From Lachnospiraceae bacterium UBA3332 (GTDB lineage Bacteria > Bacillota > Clostridia > Lachnospirales > Lachnospiraceae): DNA of 8,254 bases. The stretch covers positions 1 to 8,254 of the forward strand of contig DERU01000231.1 of assembly GCA_002361095.1 (NCBI GenBank), read 5' to 3'. Both the position numbers and the translations under genes were made by a program. Within the stretch, counting starts at the first letter, position 1. The number at the start of each line of letters is the position of its first letter. Positions 5,888 through 8,254 of the stretch are shown here, piece by piece. The notes beneath the pieces are model-generated. The model did no database searches, was not told the origin of the DNA, and saw only the letters and a list, made by a program, of their open reading frames with translations.

Positions 5888-6328
5888 ATGTATACGATGA
5901 TGCAGGTCTGCCGTGAACTGGATATGACCTATCAAACCTTAAAATATTATTGTAATGAGGGATTGGTTCCCAATGTCAAAAGAGACGGCAATAACCGCCG
6001 GGTTTTCGATGAGAAAGATGTGAAATGGATCAAAGACCTCACCTGCTTAAAGAAATGTGGCATGAGTATTCTGGAAATGAAGGAGTATCTGGAACTTTGC
6101 TTACAGGGAGAATCCACCATTGTGCAGCGTAAAGAAATGCTGACGAAAAAGCGTGAGGCACTGCTCGTTTCTATTAGAGAATTAGAAGACAGCGTACACT
6201 ATATCGACTGGAAGCAAAACTTCTATGACGAAGTGCTTTCCGGCGCACGTCCGTATGTAAGCAATCTGATTCGTACAGAAGAATCAAAAATCCCCGCCGC
6301 AAGCAGCAGCGGGGCATCAAACATGTAG
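5888..6328 (+). CDS. MerR-family transcriptional regulator, NmlR/AdhR-like
   Basis: One-component DNA-binding regulator of 146 residues. Residues 1-70 are the winged helix-turn-helix: MMQVCRELDMTYQTLKYYCNEGLV followed by the wing with NRRVF at 36-40. Residues 76-110 form the dimerisation coiled coil. The motif LTCLKKCGMSILEMKEYLEL (51-70) resembles NmlR/AdhR-type sensors, whose essential cysteine (about position 52-54) matches Cys53 here; Cys57 and Cys71 are nearby. There is no C-terminal drug-binding domain or metal-binding Cys cluster. Family knowledge suggests sensing of aldehydes or other electrophiles by thiol modification; the ligand is inferred. The ATG at 5888 sits 8 nt after AGGAGG; a GTG 24 nt upstream lacks such support. 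It is divergent from the alcohol dehydrogenase operon, its likely target. The last residues, IPAASSSGASNM, are encoded by DNA that forms the opposing gene's terminator. Confidence 0.9.
   Translation: MYTMMQVCRELDMTYQTLKYYCNEGLVPNVKRDGNNRRVFDEKDVKWIKDLTCLKKCGMSILEMKEYLELCLQGESTIVQRKEMLTKKREALLVSIRELEDSVHYIDWKQNFYDEVLSGARPYVSNLIRTEESKIPAASSSGASNM
6286..6314 (-). terminator. Intrinsic terminator of the rRNA methyltransferase gene, inside merR
   Basis: On the minus strand a stem of CCCCGC (6314-6309) and GCGGGG (6297-6292), extended by an inner GC pair set, is followed by A and TTTTT (6290-6286). It lies about 84 nt after the methyltransferase stop codon. It works in that direction only: on the plus strand the hairpin is followed by CATCAAAC, with no U-tract. 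The same bases encode the C-terminal tail of the MerR protein. Confidence 0.72.
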
Positions 6329-6397
6329 CGCAGCGCGCCACATGTGCCTTTGGTTGTCGCCGCTTATCCGTCTCACGCCCCCTTTTTCCGGAAGCCC

Positions 6398-7645
6398 TTA
6401 TTTTATGCGGCTTAAGCAGCACACAGCCTCAATCCCTTCCGTCCAGGGAAACAGATCCACCGGATGCACTTCCCCCATCCGATACCCTGCCTTTTCCAGT
6501 ACACACACATCCCTCTCCAGCGTCGCCGGATTGCAGGACACATACACAATCCGTCTGGGCCCAAGCTGTGCCGCCGCATCCAAAAACGCCACGCTGCTAC
6601 CTGCCCTCGGCGGATCCATAAACAGGACGTCCACGGAAGCGCCGTCCTGCGCACAATCCCGCAAAAACTCCCCGGCGTCCGCCCGGCAGAAACGTATATT
6701 TTTCAAACCGTTTTGTTTTGCGTTAAAAATGGCGTCCCGCACCGCATCCGGGTTCTCTTCCACACCAATCACCTTTCCCGCTTCTTTTGCCGCCAAAAGT
6801 CCGATGGTTCCCGTACCGCAATAGGCATCCACCACCGTATCCTTCGGCGTAAGCTGCGCCAATGCAATCGCCTTCTCGTACAGCTTTTGTGCCTGTATGG
6901 GATTGACCTGAAAAAAGGATGCCGGGGAAATTTTAAACCTGCAGCCGCACAGCACATCCTCGATATACCCTTTCCCGTAAAGCACCTGATATCTGTCGCC
7001 CAAAATCATGCTGTCCGTGCGGGTATTGACGTTTTGCACCACCGTAGTAATTTCCGGATGCACCTTCCGCAGCGCATCCACAAAATTTCTCTTGGAAGGA
7101 AACACCGGATCCGCCGTCACCAGCACCACCATGATCTGCCCCGTAAAACAGCCCTTGCGAATCAGCACGTAGCGCAGCAGTCCATATCCGGAATCCTCGT
7201 CATATACCTTAATCCTAAAGGACTTGAGCATGCTGCGGATCGTCGCAACGATGGCATCCGCCTTTTTATCCTCAATCAGACAGGACTGCACCGGCAGGAC
7301 GACGTGGCTCTTCTCCTCATATACACCGCTGACAGGTTTCTTTTGCCCATCCAGCCCAAAAACCGCATGCACCTTGTGCCGGTAAAAATATGGGTTCTCC
7401 ATTCCGATTATCGGCTTTACTTTTCCGTGCTTCTCCAACAATTCCCGCACTTGCTTTCTTTTTAACGCCAACTGCTGCTCATAGGACATGTGCAGATATT
7501 TGCAGCCGCCGCATTTCTTAAAATGTACGCAGCCTGTCCCGGCAGCGCCATTTCCCTTATCTTTTACGGTTCCCTTCCCCTGTTCTTTTGGATTTCCCAT
7601 TTTCCTATCCGTCCCTTGCCTGTAAGGCTTTTTATCTGCCGCCAT
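6398..7645 (-). CDS. rlmD: 23S rRNA (uracil-C5)-methyltransferase, RlmD/RlmCD type
   Basis: SAM-dependent enzyme of 415 residues making 5-methyluridine in 23S rRNA (U1939 in RlmD; U747 and U1939 in Gram-positive RlmCD). Cys39, Cys45, Cys48 (C-x5-CGGC) and Cys122 fit the 4Fe-4S ligands of the family. The catalytic half has FFQVN (244-248), the SAM loop DAYCGTGTIG (273-282), DPPRAG (344-349), the nucleophile Cys371 in SCNPATLERD, and a late acidic site, WTEGIE (401-406), for the base. The N-terminus is a basic, low-complexity stretch of about 35 residues where RumA-type proteins carry a TRAM domain, so TRAM appears to be missing. A GGGAGG site precedes the ATG by 4 nt. The gene follows rplT behind a terminator and converges with merR. 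Specificity for one or two uridines cannot be decided; the tRNA-modifying TrmA/TrmFO role is less likely because of the Fe-S motif. Confidence 0.92.
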   Translation of the reverse strand: MAADKKPYRQGTDRKMGNPKEQGKGTVKDKGNGAAGTGCVHFKKCGGCKYLHMSYEQQLALKRKQVRELLEKHGKVKPIIGMENPYFYRHKVHAVFGLDGQKKPVSGVYEEKSHVVLPVQSCLIEDKKADAIVATIRSMLKSFRIKVYDEDSGYGLLRYVLIRKGCFTGQIMVVLVTADPVFPSKRNFVDALRKVHPEITTVVQNVNTRTDSMILGDRYQVLYGKGYIEDVLCGCRFKISPASFFQVNPIQAQKLYEKAIALAQLTPKDTVVDAYCGTGTIGLLAAKEAGKVIGVEENPDAVRDAIFNAKQNGLKNIRFCRADAGEFLRDCAQDGASVDVLFMDPPRAGSSVAFLDAAAQLGPRRIVYVSCNPATLERDVCVLEKAGYRMGEVHPVDLFPWTEGIEAVCCLSRIK

Positions 7646-7704
7646 GTAACCTCCCTTTCAAAGACACGCGCCTTTCACTGCCGTGACCGGTAACGTATTT
7701 TTAC

Positions 7705-7732
7705 AAAAAGCCCCGGAAATTCCTTCCGGGGC
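7705..7732 (-). terminator. Intrinsic terminator of the rpmI-rplT operon
   Basis: A perfect 9-bp stem, GCCCCGGAA with TTCCGGGGC (7732-7724 and 7718-7710), closes a 5-nt loop and is followed on the minus strand by TTTTT (7709-7705). It begins 21 nt after the rplT stop codon. It separates the ribosomal protein operon from the methyltransferase gene, which must have its own promoter in the 60 nt that follow; I could not find a clear one. Confidence 0.93.
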
Positions 7733-7753
7733 CATAGGTATCCATCTGTCCGC

Positions 7754-8110
7754 TTATGCAATCTTGCTCTTTACCAGTTCCGCCAGCGTTGCAAAGCCTT
7801 CCGCATCGTTCACGGCCATCTCCGCCAGCATCTTCCTGTTTATATCCACACCCGCCTGCTTGAGGCCGCACATAAACCTGGAATAAGACAGGCCGTTGAT
7901 ACGTGCCGCCGCGTTGATACGCGCGATCCAAAGCTGGCGCATCTGACGCTTCCTCTGCTTACGTCCCGCATAGGAGGTAGCCAGCGCCCGCATCACGGAC
8001 TGTTTCGCCACCCTGTACTGTTTGCTGCGCGCACCCCTGTAGCCTTTCGCAAGTTTCAATACTTTATTATGTTTTCTTCTGGCATTCATGCCGCCTTTTA
8101 TTCTTGCCAT
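7754..8110 (-). CDS. rplT: 50S ribosomal protein bL20
   Basis: Complete bL20 of 118 residues, the usual length. It opens with MARIKGGMNARRKHNKVLK, then the long basic helix (about 20-70) with RKQRKRQMRQLWIARINAAAR, and ends with the globular part containing MCGLKQAGVDINRKMLAEMAV. bL20 is needed early in 50S assembly and binds 23S rRNA; in many bacteria it also represses its own operon by binding the mRNA leader, which would lie outside this window upstream of rpmI/infC. An AAGGAGG site stands 9 nt before the ATG. The gap from rpmI is 21 nt, and a strong terminator follows. Confidence 0.98.
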   Translation of the reverse strand: MARIKGGMNARRKHNKVLKLAKGYRGARSKQYRVAKQSVMRALATSYAGRKQRKRQMRQLWIARINAAARINGLSYSRFMCGLKQAGVDINRKMLAEMAVNDAEGFATLAELVKSKIA

Positions 8111-8131
8111 CTCACCAATCCTCCTTACGAC

Positions 8132-8254
8132 TTATAAATACGGTAAAATTTTCTTCATATTCTTAACATTGGCCTGATCCGTAATCGTAGACTTCCGGAG
8201 ATTTCTCTTCCTCTTCGGGGATTTCTTAGTTAAGATATGGCTCTTGTAAGCTTT
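8132..8254 (-). CDS. rpmI: 50S ribosomal protein bL35, 3' part
   Basis: The last 40 residues and TAA stop of bL35; the start lies beyond the right edge. The visible part begins KAYKSHILTKKSPKRKRNLR and ends NMKKILPYL. The SHILTKKSPKRKRNLR segment and the basic composition are diagnostic. Because bL35 is about 65 residues, roughly 25 are missing. It is followed by rplT after 21 nt in the standard infC-rpmI-rplT order; infC would be expected just outside the window. Confidence 0.96.
   Translation of the reverse strand, partial: KAYKSHILTKKSPKRKRNLRKSTITDQANVKNMKKILPYL

Noticed and set aside
6321..6345. ACATGT repeats after merR as a terminator for merR
   Set aside because: The two palindromic 6-mers could pair, but the 13-nt loop and absence of a U-tract make termination unlikely.
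6464..7465. 333-codon plus-strand open frame opposite the rRNA methyltransferase
   Set aside because: The minus-strand gene has all catalytic motifs in order. The plus-strand product is a His/Arg-rich shadow with no recognisable domain.
1..8254. CRISPR array, tRNA, transposase or phage genes
   Set aside because: I found no spaced repeats, no tRNA-like cloverleaf sequence, and no transposase or phage motifs in any frame.

Overview
The window looks like a chromosomal stretch from a Gram-positive anaerobe of the Clostridia, most likely a Lachnospiraceae-type gut or fermentative bacterium. The basis is strong AGGAGG ribosome-binding sites on nearly every gene, Firmicutes-type lipoprotein signal peptides, a clostridial bL20/bL35 pair, a TRAM-less RlmCD-like rRNA methyltransferase and a YqhD/BdhA-type iron-containing alcohol dehydrogenase. 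The genus is inference; no species marker is present.

Layout from left to right. Positions 1-5599 are one block of seven minus-strand genes. In transcription order they are: an iron-dependent alcohol dehydrogenase (4454-5599), a flavodoxin lipoprotein (3755-4441), a RibD-C/DHFR-like reductase (3033-3743), an alpha/beta-hydrolase lipoprotein (2076-3020), a cyclophilin-fold lipoprotein (1537-2061), a second flavodoxin lipoprotein (678-1436) and a DUF4405 membrane protein that leaves the left edge (1-607). The first five genes are 11-14 nt apart; the last two follow gaps of 100 and 70 nt. A divergent MerR-family regulator (5888-6328, plus strand) sits head to head with the block. The 288-bp spacer between them holds a consensus promoter for the regulator and, facing the operon, a promoter whose -35 and -10 boxes are 19 bp apart, the spacing typical of MerR-activated promoters. 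The rest is housekeeping on the minus strand: rlmD/rlmCD-type methyltransferase (6398-7645), rplT (7754-8110) and the 3' end of rpmI (8132-8254), with Rho-independent terminators after rplT and after the methyltransferase. The latter terminator lies inside the 3' coding end of merR.

How the genes may work together. The regulator resembles the NmlR/AdhR branch of MerR proteins, which sense reactive aldehydes and other electrophiles through a conserved cysteine. A cysteine sits at the matching place here. The first target gene is an aldehyde/alcohol dehydrogenase, so an aldehyde or electrophile response is the simplest reading. What is unusual is the rest of the operon: four proteins carry lipoprotein signals, two of them flavodoxins, and a multi-His membrane protein closes the visible part. 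This suggests a membrane-anchored, extracytoplasmic flavin redox system placed under the same control as a cytosolic aldehyde reductase. The individual families are known; the proposed combined role is inference and is the most interesting item in the window.
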